From Mycobacterium paraseoulense (GTDB taxonomy: Bacteria; Actinomycetota; Actinomycetes; Mycobacteriales; Mycobacteriaceae): a stretch of DNA of 64,000 nt. The stretch is taken from the NCBI RefSeq assembly GCF_010731655.1, contig NZ_AP022619.1, positions 1 to 64,000 of the forward strand, in the 5' to 3' direction. A program made the position numbers and the translations under genes. Below the pieces are notes generated by a model that worked only from the letters and a program-made list of their open reading frames with translations, made no database searches and was not told the origin of the DNA. Of this stretch, positions 35,864-44,560 are shown piece after piece. The first letter of the stretch is position 1, and each line of letters starts with the position of its first letter.

Positions 35864-37183
35864 TCAGCGCTCCAGCTGCGCGAGGTGATCGATGAACCAC
35901 TCGCGCGCGAGCACAGCGACCTGCGCGAGGGCGCCCGCCTCCTCGAAGAGGTGGGTGGCTCCCGGCACCACGGCGACCTCGCACTCGACCGGGATCGCCG
36001 CTTGGGCCTGCCGGTTGAGCGCCAGCACCATCTCGTCGCGTCCGCCCACGATCAACAAGGTCGGGGCGTGGACGTAGCGCAGCGCTTCGCCGGCCAGATC
36101 GGGCCGGCCGCCGCGCGACACGACCGCCGCGACCTTGACCCCGGGATGGGCGGCCGCGGACAGCGCCGCGCCCGCTCCGGTACTGGCACCGAAGTAACCG
36201 ACCGGCAATGCGGCGGTGTCGGGCTGCGCGGCCAGCCAGCTCGTCACGTCGACCAGGCGACCGGCGAGCAGCGCGATGTCGAATACGTTGGCGCGGTTGC
36301 GTTCTTCCTCGGGGGTGAGCAGGTCGAAGAGCACCGTGGCGAAGCCGGCGTTGTTGAGCACCTCGGCGACAAAGCGATTACGCGGACTGCGCCTGCTGCT
36401 GCCGCTGCCGTGTGCGAATACCACGACGCCCTTCGGGTGCTCGGGAATGGTCAGGTGCCCGGCCACCGAAACAGATCCGGCCGGCACCCAGATTTCCTCA
36501 TCGCGCAGCGGGGGATCGTCGGTATGGGCGGCGGGCACTCCGAAATCGTTTCGGGCGCTCTCGAGCAAGGCAACCACCTCGTCATCCGAGGTCTGGGGGA
36601 AGTGACGGTATCCCTGGCCGACGGCGAGATACGGCACCGGCGTTTCCACGCATACCACCTCGTCGGCGTATTGAGCGAACTGCTGGGCGGCCCCGGTTGC
36701 CGCGATGGGAACGGCCAACACGACCCGGCCGGCCCCCTCGGCGCGCGCCACCTGGCAGGCGGCCTTCGCGGTGGCGCCGGTCGCGATACCGTCGTCGACG
36801 ATCAGCGCGATCCGGCCGCGCAGCGGAATCGGTTGGCGGGCGCCGCGGAAGCGTTCCGACCGCCGTCGCAGCTCGGCCAGCTCCTGGGCCTCGACCGCAG
36901 CCATCTCCTGGTGGGTGAGCCGCGCCTCGCGAACCACGGTGTCGCTGTAAACCCGCACCCCGCCATCGCCGACTGCGCCGAAGGCAAGTTCGGGGTGGTA
37001 GGGCACTCCCAGCTTGCGCACCATCAGCACATCGAGGGGGGCCCGCAGCGCCTTGGCGACTTCGAAGGCCACCGGAACTCCGCCGCGTGGCAGGCCGAGC
37101 ACCACCACATCCTGCCCGCGCAGATATCCCATGCGCGAAGCCAATTGGCGTCCCGCGTCGGCGCGGTCGATGAATCGCCTCAT
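35864..37183 (-). CDS. Phosphoribosyltransferase-alpha/beta hydrolase fusion (Rv0571c-like)
   Basis: A 439-residue two-domain protein, close to the 443 residues I recall for the DosR-regulon protein Rv0571c. Residues 1-210 are a type I phosphoribosyltransferase with the PRPP loop IALIVDDGIATGATAKAA. Residues 225-439 are a dienelactone-hydrolase-like alpha/beta hydrolase with GYFGASTGAG (nucleophile Ser), GGRDEMV (acid) and PGATHLFEE (His). It starts ten bases after the Rv2629-like gene and is co-transcribed with it. The joint function is unknown. Confidence 0.88.
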   Translation of the reverse strand: MRRFIDRADAGRQLASRMGYLRGQDVVVLGLPRGGVPVAFEVAKALRAPLDVLMVRKLGVPYHPELAFGAVGDGGVRVYSDTVVREARLTHQEMAAVEAQELAELRRRSERFRGARQPIPLRGRIALIVDDGIATGATAKAACQVARAEGAGRVVLAVPIAATGAAQQFAQYADEVVCVETPVPYLAVGQGYRHFPQTSDDEVVALLESARNDFGVPAAHTDDPPLRDEEIWVPAGSVSVAGHLTIPEHPKGVVVFAHGSGSSRRSPRNRFVAEVLNNAGFATVLFDLLTPEEERNRANVFDIALLAGRLVDVTSWLAAQPDTAALPVGYFGASTGAGAALSAAAHPGVKVAAVVSRGGRPDLAGEALRYVHAPTLLIVGGRDEMVLALNRQAQAAIPVECEVAVVPGATHLFEEAGALAQVAVLAREWFIDHLAQLER

Positions 37184-37193
37184 GGTGGGCTCC

Positions 37194-38318
37194 CTACGAT
37201 CGGCGACCGGCGACCCTGTCGGTCGCGACATACCGCAGCAACGCCCCGGCCCCGGCCTCGGGCGCGATCCGGTCGTCGGCCCGCACCAAGGAGGCGCCGA
37301 CCGCGATCGCGCAGAACGGCAAAGCCTCGTCGGCCCGGGCCACCCGCTGCACCGGTTCGCCCAGCTCGGACAGGGCATCGGCATCGGCAGCGATCGTGGT
37401 CAGCGCCTTGCCGGTAACCACGGTCGCGTCGCCCAGGTCGCCGACGATCAGCGTGTCGACGTTCCCATCGCGCAGCGCCGCACACACAGCCGCCAGGCCG
37501 TCGGCCGCCAGCCCGGAGTCACGGCCCTGTTCGGCTTCGAATCGCTCGACGGCGCCGGTGATTTTGGCGATTCGACGGCGTTCGAACTCCGCGGCAGTCA
37601 GTTCGCCGATTTCGTCCTGGTCGATGCCGGTCTTGCGGGCGGCGGCGTGCAGCTGCGCGACCCGCGCGGCCACCCGCTCCGGCAGCTCGGCCGTCACGTC
37701 CGCGAGCGAGCGCACCTGCCCGCAAAGGAACACCACTTCGGGGTTCGCCTCGTCTACCAGCCTGGTGAGCTCGTCGGCGACCGCGCGGCTGTTCATCCGG
37801 ATCGCCTCCTCGGTGGTGTGCTGGAGGTCGCCGTACCCGTTCCACCCGGCCGTGACCGGCTTATGCACCGGGTAGCCGCCGCCGTCGACGGTCTTCGAGG
37901 TGACGGCACCCCCCTGATAGAGGCGGATGTCCGCCCCGGCGTGATCGACCGCGGCGAACACGTACGTCGGGTGCTGCACCTGCATGCCGATCAACGGCAC
38001 GAGATACGGGTAGTCCGAAAGGCGCACCACCATGGCCGGCGGGGGGGTGATCAGGTGCTCGTTGACCAGCACCCGATCGCTCGTCGCGATCACGGCGCGG
38101 CCTTGCCGACCGACGGCGGGCCGATGGTGCAGCACGGCCTGCTCGAGCGTGCGCAGGAGCGTCGCGCCCGCGCCCATATCCTCGAGTTGCCTGCTGATGT
38201 CGCCCCATTTCACTTCGAGCTGCTCGGCGGCGTCCAGAGTGTCGTGTGAGTCGTCGAAGTACACCGAGGCGAAGGGGCCTTGCGCCTTCGCCAACCCCTT
38301 AAGGCGATCTGAGTGCAT
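37194..38318 (-). CDS. Release-factor-like baeRF protein (Rv2629-like)
   Basis: A 374-residue protein, the same length I recall for DosR-regulon Rv2629. It belongs to the bacterial archaeo-eukaryotic release-factor-like (baeRF) families, with an eRF1 domain 2-like section (SVYFDDSHDTLDAAEQLEVKW, YPYLVPLIGMQVQHPTYVFAAVD) and an eRF1 domain 3-like end (DGLAAVCAALRDGNVDTLIVGD). It may act on stalled or hibernating ribosomes. A DosR-like box lies about 95 bases upstream. Confidence 0.88.
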   Translation of the reverse strand: MHSDRLKGLAKAQGPFASVYFDDSHDTLDAAEQLEVKWGDISRQLEDMGAGATLLRTLEQAVLHHRPAVGRQGRAVIATSDRVLVNEHLITPPPAMVVRLSDYPYLVPLIGMQVQHPTYVFAAVDHAGADIRLYQGGAVTSKTVDGGGYPVHKPVTAGWNGYGDLQHTTEEAIRMNSRAVADELTRLVDEANPEVVFLCGQVRSLADVTAELPERVAARVAQLHAAARKTGIDQDEIGELTAAEFERRRIAKITGAVERFEAEQGRDSGLAADGLAAVCAALRDGNVDTLIVGDLGDATVVTGKALTTIAADADALSELGEPVQRVARADEALPFCAIAVGASLVRADDRIAPEAGAGALLRYVATDRVAGRRS

Positions 38319-38410
38319 GCCGTGCCTCCACTGGTTACGTCGTCGTTGCCGTTCGCCCCACCGTATGAATCGCGACGGTGACGCCACGAGAGTCGTTGGC
38401 CCTCGACTGC

Positions 38411-38426
38411 GGGTCTAAGGTCCCGG
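38411..38426. promoter_or_regulatory. DosR-box-like element facing the Rv2629-like operon
   Basis: Read on the minus strand this is CCGGGACCTTAGACCC, matching the GGGAC-centre-GTCCC palindrome with one change in the right arm. It is upstream of the Rv2629-like gene and lies in the same 186-base divergent gap as a second box that faces the beta-propeller gene. Confidence 0.5.
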
Positions 38427-38463
38427 TTCGACGGCCGCGTCCCGGACCTGAGCGGCCGTTTAG

Positions 38464-38480
38464 AGGACTTTCTTCCCTAC
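38464..38480. promoter_or_regulatory. DosR-box-like element facing the beta-propeller gene
   Basis: AGGACTTTCTTCCCTAC matches the dormancy box core GGACTTTnnTCCCTA. It is 24 bases before the predicted ATG of the beta-propeller gene, close enough that either the box overlaps the promoter or the true start is downstream. Confidence 0.45.
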
Positions 38481-38504
38481 TTCGTCGCCGCCGGCACGCC
38501 AACG

Positions 38505-39542
38505 ATGGGACGGGTGGAACGACGATCCGGGGGCTCGGTCACCGCACGCGTGACACTCGACGACCGACTGCACGACCTCACTGCCAACCCGGGCAATTCC
38601 GTTGCCTACGCGGCGCTGAGCGACTCGGTGGCATTCATCGGCAGTCGGCATGAGGTCCTGTGCGTGGTCCCGGTCGGCGGGCATCCGAGGGCGCTGACCG
38701 TCGGCGCCGACGGAAGCCGGCTGTACACCGTGAACCACGGCGGCTCGGTCTCGGTGATCGACATCTCCGACCACCGCGTCGGTGTCATTCCCGGCGCGTG
38801 CTGCGTCCAGCAGGTCGACACCCCGGACGGGGCACTGATCTACGCAGCGGGCAATGCCACGAATTGTGGGCGAGTGTGGGCGCTGGGTGAGGGGACCGTC
38901 GCCGGCACCGCCGTGGCCGCGTTCGATGGCCGCGCCGTCACCGGGTTCGCGGCAGACTCCGAACGCCAACGCTTGTACGTGGGGCTGCGTCGGCGCAGCG
39001 ATTACCACCACCAACACGACGCCGGTTCGCTCGCCGTCATCGACACCGCAACAGATGTGGTGATCCATACCGTCGGCCTGCTCGGCGCGCCCGACACCAT
39101 TACCCTCGGCGGGTCGATGGTGTACGCGACGCATTACGACCATTCCTGCGTCTCGGCGATCGACCTCGCGTCCTTCGACGTCAAGTTGATCACGTTGGGC
39201 GACAAACCGATTGAGGCGCAAATCACGCCCGACGGCTTACGCGCGTATGTCATCAACAGCGGCTCGTTGTCGGTGATCGACACGGTCGCCGGGCAAGCGG
39301 AGCGAATCCCGGTCGGCGACCTGCCCCGCTGCGTGCGGATCAGCCCGAGCGGCAAATACGCCTACGTGAGCAACTTCGGGGCGGGCACCGTGTCGATCGT
39401 CGACACCATCGCCGAATGCGTGTCCGACACCGTCGGCGTCGACGGTCACCCCGAAGCGCTGGCGGTGAGCGCCGACGGCGACCGGCTCTACGTCGGCGAC
39501 TACTGGTCGGGAACCGTCACCGTCTTGTCGGTCCAGCCGTAG
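38505..39542 (+). CDS. YVTN/NHL-type beta-propeller protein
   Basis: A 345-residue protein made of about seven repeats with the pattern (V/I)-x-x-hydrophobic-DG-(S/D)-x-LY(V/T), as in VGADGSRLYTVNHGGSVSVID, ISPSGKYAYVSNFGAGTVSIVD and VSADGDRLYVGDYWSGTVTVL. Such propellers serve as scaffolds or bind ligands; no catalytic motif is visible. No signal peptide is seen, which is unusual because many YVTN proteins are exported. ATG at 38505 may be too early; a GTG at about 38538 is possible. The upstream box links it to the dormancy set. Confidence 0.75.
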   Translation: MGRVERRSGGSVTARVTLDDRLHDLTANPGNSVAYAALSDSVAFIGSRHEVLCVVPVGGHPRALTVGADGSRLYTVNHGGSVSVIDISDHRVGVIPGACCVQQVDTPDGALIYAAGNATNCGRVWALGEGTVAGTAVAAFDGRAVTGFAADSERQRLYVGLRRRSDYHHQHDAGSLAVIDTATDVVIHTVGLLGAPDTITLGGSMVYATHYDHSCVSAIDLASFDVKLITLGDKPIEAQITPDGLRAYVINSGSLSVIDTVAGQAERIPVGDLPRCVRISPSGKYAYVSNFGAGTVSIVDTIAECVSDTVGVDGHPEALAVSADGDRLYVGDYWSGTVTVLSVQP

Positions 39543-39596
39543 CTTTGCAGCGCCGCGTTCCGCCGAACGAGGCTGGGGCGGAAGGAAAGACGCCTT

Positions 39597-41435
39597 TCAC
39601 CCGTACAGGGCGTCGAGACGGTCGGCGAATTTTCCGATCACCACTTTGCGGCGCAGCTTCATGCTGGGCGTCAGATCGCCGGACTCGACGGTGAATTCGC
39701 GGTCGGCGATGGTGAACTTCTTGATCTGTTCCCAACGGTTCAGGTCGGCGTTCAAGGCGTCGATGTATCCGGCGATCAGCTCGTGTGTCTTGTCGTCACG
39801 CGCGACCTCGGCGAACGACTTGCCCGCCAGACCGTTCTTGTCGGCCCAGTCGGTGATCGCCTCGGTGTCGAGGCTGACCAGGGCGACACAGTAGGGCTTG
39901 CCCTCCCCGTAGACGACGATTTCGCTCACGTACGGGCAACGGCCCTTGAATCGCGCGTCGATCGCCGAAGGCGCCACGTATTTGCCTTGTGACGTCTTGA
40001 ACATGTCCTTCTTGCGGTCGGTGATCCGCAGGAACCCGTCGGGGTCGATTTGTCCGATGTCGCCCGTGTGGAACCACCCGTCCCCGTCGAGTGCCTCGGC
40101 GGTGGCGTCCGGCAGGTCGTGGTAGGCGGTCATCAGACCCGGCCCCTTGAGCAGGATCTCGCCGTCGTCGGCGATCTTCACATCGGTGGCCGGGAACGGC
40201 CGGCCTACCGTCCCGAACCGGTATGCGTGGGGGCGGTTGATGAACGACGCGGCGGCCGTTTCGGTCAGCCCGTAGCCCTCGAGCACGATGATGCCGACCG
40301 CGTCGAACCATTGCGCGACGTCGCGGTCGAGGGCCGCGGCCGCGGAGACGAAGAATCGCAGGCGTCCGCCGAACCGCTCCCGGATCGTGGTGAACACCAG
40401 GCGGTCGGCGACCTTGTAGGACAGTGACGCCACCAACGAGGGTTTCTTGCCGGCCTGCCGGGCCTCCGACACCTTCAAACCGACCCCGATCGCCCAATCG
40501 AAGATCATCTTCTTGACCCGGCCCTGCCCGGCGGCCATGTCCTCGATGCGCGCGTGCGCCTTCTCGAAGATGCGCGGTGCCGCGCCCATGATGGTCGGCC
40601 GCAGGGCCGCGAGGTTGTCGATGATCCGCTCCACGCGGCCGTCGATGGCGGTGGGGAAACCGATCTGCAGGGGCAACGCCAGCATCACCTTGCCGAACGC
40701 GTGCGCCAGCGGCAGCCAGAGGAAGTTCAGGTCGTCGGGGCCGAGGATGCCCAGCGAATCGATGGCCGCCGCGGTGTAGGTCCACGCCCCGTGCGTCAAC
40801 CGCACACCCTTGGGACGCCCGGTGGTCCCGGACGTATAGATGAGGCTGGCCAGCTGGTCGGGGCCGACGGCGGCGATGCGCTCGTTGACGGCCTCGGGGG
40901 AATCCGCGAGCAGCTGCTTGCCCAGCAGATCCAGCTCGGCAAGGGAGATCACCCAGTCGTCGTCGCCGTTGCCGTCGATGATGACGACCTTGCTCACATC
41001 GGGCAGTTCGGCCCGGTGCTCGCGCAGCTTGTCCAGCTGAGTCTGGTTTTCGGCGACCACCACCCGGCTGCCCGAGTTGGCGACGATGTAGGCGACGTCG
41101 GTCGCGTTCGTCGTCGGGTACACCGTGGTGGTCGCGGCGCCCGCGCACATGATCGCGAAATCGACGAGCACCCACTCGTAACGCGTCGCGCACGCGAGCG
41201 CGACCCGATCCTCATGCTCGATCCCCAGCGAGATCAGGCCCGCGGCGAGATTGTTGACGCGCTCGCCGACCTGCTGCCACGTCACGCTCGCCCAGGTGTG
41301 GTCTTGCGGGTAGCGAAACGCCTCCGCCTGCGGGGTGGCGGCGACCCGGTTGACGAACATCCGCGCCACCGACGGCGCGCGGTTCTCGATCTTGCGGAAA
41401 TCCGGCCTCTCCGTTGAGGCGAGTGCTGCTTTCAT
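39597..41435 (-). CDS. Long-chain fatty-acid-CoA ligase (FadD15-like)
   Basis: An intact 612-residue ligase of the long-chain/bubblegum group: LIYTSGTTGRPKGVRLTHG (P-loop), EGYGLTETAAASFIN, FHTGDIGQIDPDGFLRITDRKKD and TPSMKLRRKVVIGKF with the catalytic Lys. It makes fatty acyl-CoA for lipid synthesis or storage. Nearby are a lysine acetyltransferase that could modify its catalytic Lys, and a wax ester/TAG synthase that could consume its product. Convergent with the beta-propeller gene. Confidence 0.93.
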   Translation of the reverse strand: MKAALASTERPDFRKIENRAPSVARMFVNRVAATPQAEAFRYPQDHTWASVTWQQVGERVNNLAAGLISLGIEHEDRVALACATRYEWVLVDFAIMCAGAATTTVYPTTNATDVAYIVANSGSRVVVAENQTQLDKLREHRAELPDVSKVVIIDGNGDDDWVISLAELDLLGKQLLADSPEAVNERIAAVGPDQLASLIYTSGTTGRPKGVRLTHGAWTYTAAAIDSLGILGPDDLNFLWLPLAHAFGKVMLALPLQIGFPTAIDGRVERIIDNLAALRPTIMGAAPRIFEKAHARIEDMAAGQGRVKKMIFDWAIGVGLKVSEARQAGKKPSLVASLSYKVADRLVFTTIRERFGGRLRFFVSAAAALDRDVAQWFDAVGIIVLEGYGLTETAAASFINRPHAYRFGTVGRPFPATDVKIADDGEILLKGPGLMTAYHDLPDATAEALDGDGWFHTGDIGQIDPDGFLRITDRKKDMFKTSQGKYVAPSAIDARFKGRCPYVSEIVVYGEGKPYCVALVSLDTEAITDWADKNGLAGKSFAEVARDDKTHELIAGYIDALNADLNRWEQIKKFTIADREFTVESGDLTPSMKLRRKVVIGKFADRLDALYG

Positions 41436-41590
41436 GATTTGAATCCATTGCTGCCGAACGGATACCGATGCCGTAATGCACCGGTATACCGTTAGATCCT
41501 GCGGAGCGGGGTAGGCCGGCGATAGAGACGAAAGTCACGTCGGGAGTAGGCAAACGTCCCCGGGGACCGCGTCGGGCCAGCCGGCGGCCG

Positions 41591-41854
41591 TCAGTCGGCC
41601 AGGGCTATCTCGATCGACAGGCACTCGCCGAGGGCGTGCGCCGCGGGCCAGTCGCCGCCGCGGACGGCGCGTTCGAGGTCGTCGACCAACGGGCTGTGGG
41701 CACCCAGTTCGGCCAACCAAGCGGATACGGTGGCGGGAATCTGATTGGCGGGCACGCGGGCGACATGTCCCTCGTGCAGGCGGTCGGTCAGCTGATAGAT
41801 CGCGGCCGTGGGCTTACGCTGAGGCCAATGCTGCCGCCACTTCGCTGTATTCAT
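41591..41854 (-). CDS. 87-residue hypothetical protein in the dormancy island
   Basis: A small helical protein beginning MNTAKWRQHWPQRKPTAAIY and ending ECLSIEIALAD. It has alternating charged and hydrophobic residues, no Cys and no membrane segment. GGAGGG stands just before the ATG at 41854, and a DosR-like box about 35 bases further up gives it a promoter of its own. I do not recognise the family. The position suggests a stress role. Confidence 0.65.
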   Translation of the reverse strand: MNTAKWRQHWPQRKPTAAIYQLTDRLHEGHVARVPANQIPATVSAWLAELGAHSPLVDDLERAVRGGDWPAAHALGECLSIEIALAD

Positions 41855-41888
41855 GTTCCCTCCCCATTAGCCTTAACGATCCATCCGA

Positions 41889-41906
41889 CCAGTCCCGAAG
41901 GTCCGG
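41889..41906. promoter_or_regulatory. DosR-box-like element upstream of the 87-residue gene
   Basis: On the minus strand CCGGACCTTCGGGACTGG contains the box core GGACCTTCGGGAC. It lies 35 bases before the ATG at 41854. The 330-base gap 41855-42184 to the divergent acetyltransferase holds this element and nothing else I can name. Confidence 0.4.
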
Positions 41907-42184
41907 CCGTAGAGGCCAAGAGCACGATTACCGAAAGGCTTTGGTCTACTTGCGGCCTGCCGAGGTCCCAGTCCGGCAGGGTCTTTTGTCACTGTGGTCA
42001 CCTACTTACTTCTCCGGCGATGCCGGTGCCGGTCGCGTACCGTACATCGGAGAGGGTGCATCGCCACGTTACTCGCTTCAATGCCCCCGAATTCCGAAAC
42101 CGGCGAGATGACCGCATTAGCAATGGATTCGCAATCGGGGCGTGACTCGGGTCGGTGTCCGAGACCGACGGGTGGGCCGGTGTG

Positions 42185-43165
42185 ATGTCTGTCAGTGCGC
42201 AGGAGCTCGCGGCGGTGCCCGTGTTCGCCGACATCCCGGCCGACGACCTCGCGGGGTTGGCCGCCCTTCTCGAGCCCCTGCACGCCGCCGCCGGCGAGGT
42301 GCTGATGCGGCAGGGGGAACCAGCGGAGTCATTCGCGATCATCGCGTCCGGTTCGGTCGTGGTCAGGCACGTCGGCCCGAAGGGACAGGTCACCACCACC
42401 GAGCTGTCGTGCGCGACGATCGTCGGCGAGATCGCGTTGCTGCGCCACGCGACCAGAAACGCGACGGTGACCGCGCGGGGGGAGGTGTCGGGCTATACCG
42501 GATACAGCGCCGCTTTCGACTCCATGCTGGCCATGCCGGCCGTCGCCGACCGGATGCTGCGTACCGCGCGGCAGCGGCTGGCCGCCTACATCGTCCCCAT
42601 CCCGGTATCGACCAAAGACGGTGCCGTGCTGTCGCTGCGTCCCGTCCTGCCGGGCGACGCTGAGCGGTTCAAGAGCAGTGGTTCCTTCTCCCGGGAGACG
42701 CTGTACCGGCGGTACCAAGGCGGCACTCCGACCGATGCCCGGCTGACCTACCTGTTCGAGGTCGACTATGTCGACCACTTCGTCTGGGTCGTCACCGACG
42801 GCGTGGCGGGGCCGGTCGTCGCGGATGCCCGATTCATCCGGGATCAAGACGATCCCGCCTCGGCGGAGGTTGCGCTCACCGTGGCGGACGGCTACCAGGG
42901 CCGCGGGATCGGCACGATGCTGCTCGGCGCGCTGGCGGTCGCGGCGCGCGTCGACGGCATCAAGCGGTTCCACGCCCGCGTGCTGGCAGACAACCCGCCC
43001 GCGCGCGCGTTGGGCGACAAGGTGGACGCGTGCTGGGCGCACGAGGAACCGGGCGTGGTGACCACGACGGGGGCGATCCCGCGCTTTCGTGATCTGCCCC
43101 TCGGTCGCGGCATGTATCAGCAGATCCGGCAGGTGGCCCGCCAGGTGATCCATGCACTCGACTAG
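42185..43165 (+). CDS. Cyclic-nucleotide-binding lysine acetyltransferase (Rv0998 type)
   Basis: A two-domain protein of about 326 residues. The N-terminal part is a cyclic-nucleotide-binding domain ([37 protein letters not shown]). The C-terminal part is a GNAT acetyltransferase with the acetyl-CoA loop [18 protein letters not shown]. It closely resembles M. tuberculosis Rv0998, whose cAMP-gated activity acetylates and silences acyl-CoA and acetyl-CoA synthetases. A GTG at 42155 could add ten residues. It is divergent from the small gene and ahead of an Rv2627c-like gene. Confidence 0.88.
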   Translation: MSVSAQELAAVPVFADIPADDLAGLAALLEPLHAAAGEVLMRQGEPAESFAIIASGSVVVRHVGPKGQVTTTELSCATIVGEIALLRHATRNATVTARGEVSGYTGYSAAFDSMLAMPAVADRMLRTARQRLAAYIVPIPVSTKDGAVLSLRPVLPGDAERFKSSGSFSRETLYRRYQGGTPTDARLTYLFEVDYVDHFVWVVTDGVAGPVVADARFIRDQDDPASAEVALTVADGYQGRGIGTMLLGALAVAARVDGIKRFHARVLADNPPARALGDKVDACWAHEEPGVVTTTGAIPRFRDLPLGRGMYQQIRQVARQVIHALD

Positions 43166-43239
43166 GGCGTCGCACCGGACCGCCACCGCTTCGGACCACG
43201 CCCCCGGCTTGCCGGCCAAGGACTTTCGCGGGCCCGGCC

Positions 43240-43256
43240 GGGCCGTTAGGCCCTAA
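43240..43256. promoter_or_regulatory. DosR-box-like palindrome upstream of the Rv2627c-like gene
   Basis: GGGCCGTTAGGCCCTAA has GGGCC/GGCCC arms and the CCCTAA tail of a dormancy box. It lies 34 bases before the ATG at 43290. A weaker relative (AAGGACTTTCGCGGGCCC) sits at 43218-43235. It could instead be a hairpin ending the acetyltransferase transcript. Confidence 0.4.
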
Positions 43257-43289
43257 CACACGGATTTGCCCGCCTGCTAGCTTGCCACC

Positions 43290-44543
43290 ATGGCGGTACC
43301 GACTAACGACGGCGATTCGCGGCGCCACGCCCCTTTGCCATTGAGCCCGCCCGGGGGCGTCGGCCTGGGCGGTGCCGTCAAACCGTTCACCAGCACCGGT
43401 CGGTACGTCGCCGAATCGTGGCGCGACTACCTCAGCCAGGCGCCTGACGAGCTTCCGATCGCGCGACCCACCCTCGCCCTGGCGGCGCAGGCGTTCCGCG
43501 ACGAGGTCGTCCTGATGGGCCTTAAGGCGCGACGCCCGGTCAGCCGGCCCGAGGAGTTCGAGCGCATCACGAGCGAGGTGGTCGCGGGGCTGAAGTTCTA
43601 CGGCGATCGCGGTTGGCTCGACCACCCGAAAAGATTCTTCGGTGCCCCGCCGCCGCTTACGGACGTCACGATCCGAAGGGTCAAGAAGGGCAGGCGCTCC
43701 TTCTACAGAATGGTCTTCGACAGCGGATACCTGCCTCGGCCGGGCGAACCGGGCGGGGACCGGTGGATGAGCTACACCGCAAACAACCGCGAGTACGCCC
43801 TGTTGCTGCGTCACCCGCAACCACGGCCCTGGCTGGTGTGCGTGCACGGAACCGAAATGGGCCGAGCCGCTTTGGATCTCGCCCTGTTCCGGGCCTGGCG
43901 GTTACACGAAGATCTCGGATTGAACGTCGTGATGCCCGTCCTCCCGATGCATGGTCCCCGGGCCCGGAATCTCCCCAGGGGCGCGGTGTTTCCGGGGGAG
44001 GATGTGCTCGACGACGTGCACGCGACGGGGCAGGCGGTGTGGGACATCCGCCGGTTGTTGTCCTGGATACGCCGGCAGGAGCCGGAATCGCAGATCGGGT
44101 TGAACGGCCTGTCGCTGGGTGGTTACATCACCGCGTTGGTAGCCAGCCTCGAAGCGGGGCTGACCTGCGCGATCCTCGGAGTGCCGGTGGCCGACCTGGT
44201 CGGCCTGCTGAGCCGGCATTCCGGGCTTGGCCCTGACGATCCCCGCCGCCGGACGATCGAACTCGCCGGGCCGATCGGGCGGATGACGTCGCCCCTGTCG
44301 CTGGCCCCGCTCGTGCCCATGCCGGGCCGCTTCATCTACGCCGGCCTCGCCGATCAGGTGGTGCATCCACGGGAACAGGTGGTCCGACTCTGGGAACACT
44401 GGGGCAAGCCCGAAATCGTCTGGTACCGCGGCGGTCATACCGGCTTCTTCCGCGCGCGTCCGGTACAGCGGTTCGTCGAGGCGGCCTTGCAGCAGTCGGG
44501 CCTGCTGAACGGGGCCGCAGACCAGCGCGACCTTCCCGCTTAG
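43290..44543 (+). CDS. Alpha/beta hydrolase-like protein (Rv2627c-like)
   Basis: A 417-residue protein, near the 413 recalled for DosR-regulon Rv2627c. After an N-terminal helical region come PWLVCVHGTEMGRAALDL, the nucleophile elbow NGLSLGGYITALVASLE and GLADQVVHPREQVVRLWEH. A final His is in WYRGGHTGFF. It is therefore an alpha/beta hydrolase of unknown substrate. It is 17 bases ahead of the wax ester/TAG synthase, suggesting co-expression. Confidence 0.85.
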   Translation: MAVPTNDGDSRRHAPLPLSPPGGVGLGGAVKPFTSTGRYVAESWRDYLSQAPDELPIARPTLALAAQAFRDEVVLMGLKARRPVSRPEEFERITSEVVAGLKFYGDRGWLDHPKRFFGAPPPLTDVTIRRVKKGRRSFYRMVFDSGYLPRPGEPGGDRWMSYTANNREYALLLRHPQPRPWLVCVHGTEMGRAALDLALFRAWRLHEDLGLNVVMPVLPMHGPRARNLPRGAVFPGEDVLDDVHATGQAVWDIRRLLSWIRRQEPESQIGLNGLSLGGYITALVASLEAGLTCAILGVPVADLVGLLSRHSGLGPDDPRRRTIELAGPIGRMTSPLSLAPLVPMPGRFIYAGLADQVVHPREQVVRLWEHWGKPEIVWYRGGHTGFFRARPVQRFVEAALQQSGLLNGAADQRDLPA

Positions 44544-44560
44544 TCGCCGAGGTTTCAAAG

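Noticed and set aside
41556..41567. Perfect palindrome GTCCCCGGGGAC between the FadD15-like gene and the 87-residue gene.
   Set aside because: Twelve bases of GC-only symmetry are expected now and then at this GC content. It sits just after the small gene, so a minor terminator is possible, but nothing supports an operator.
43218..43235. AAGGACTTTCGCGGGCCC as an additional DosR box.
   Set aside because: The left half fits but the right half is displaced by an extra three bases. The element at 43240-43256 is a better candidate for the same gene.
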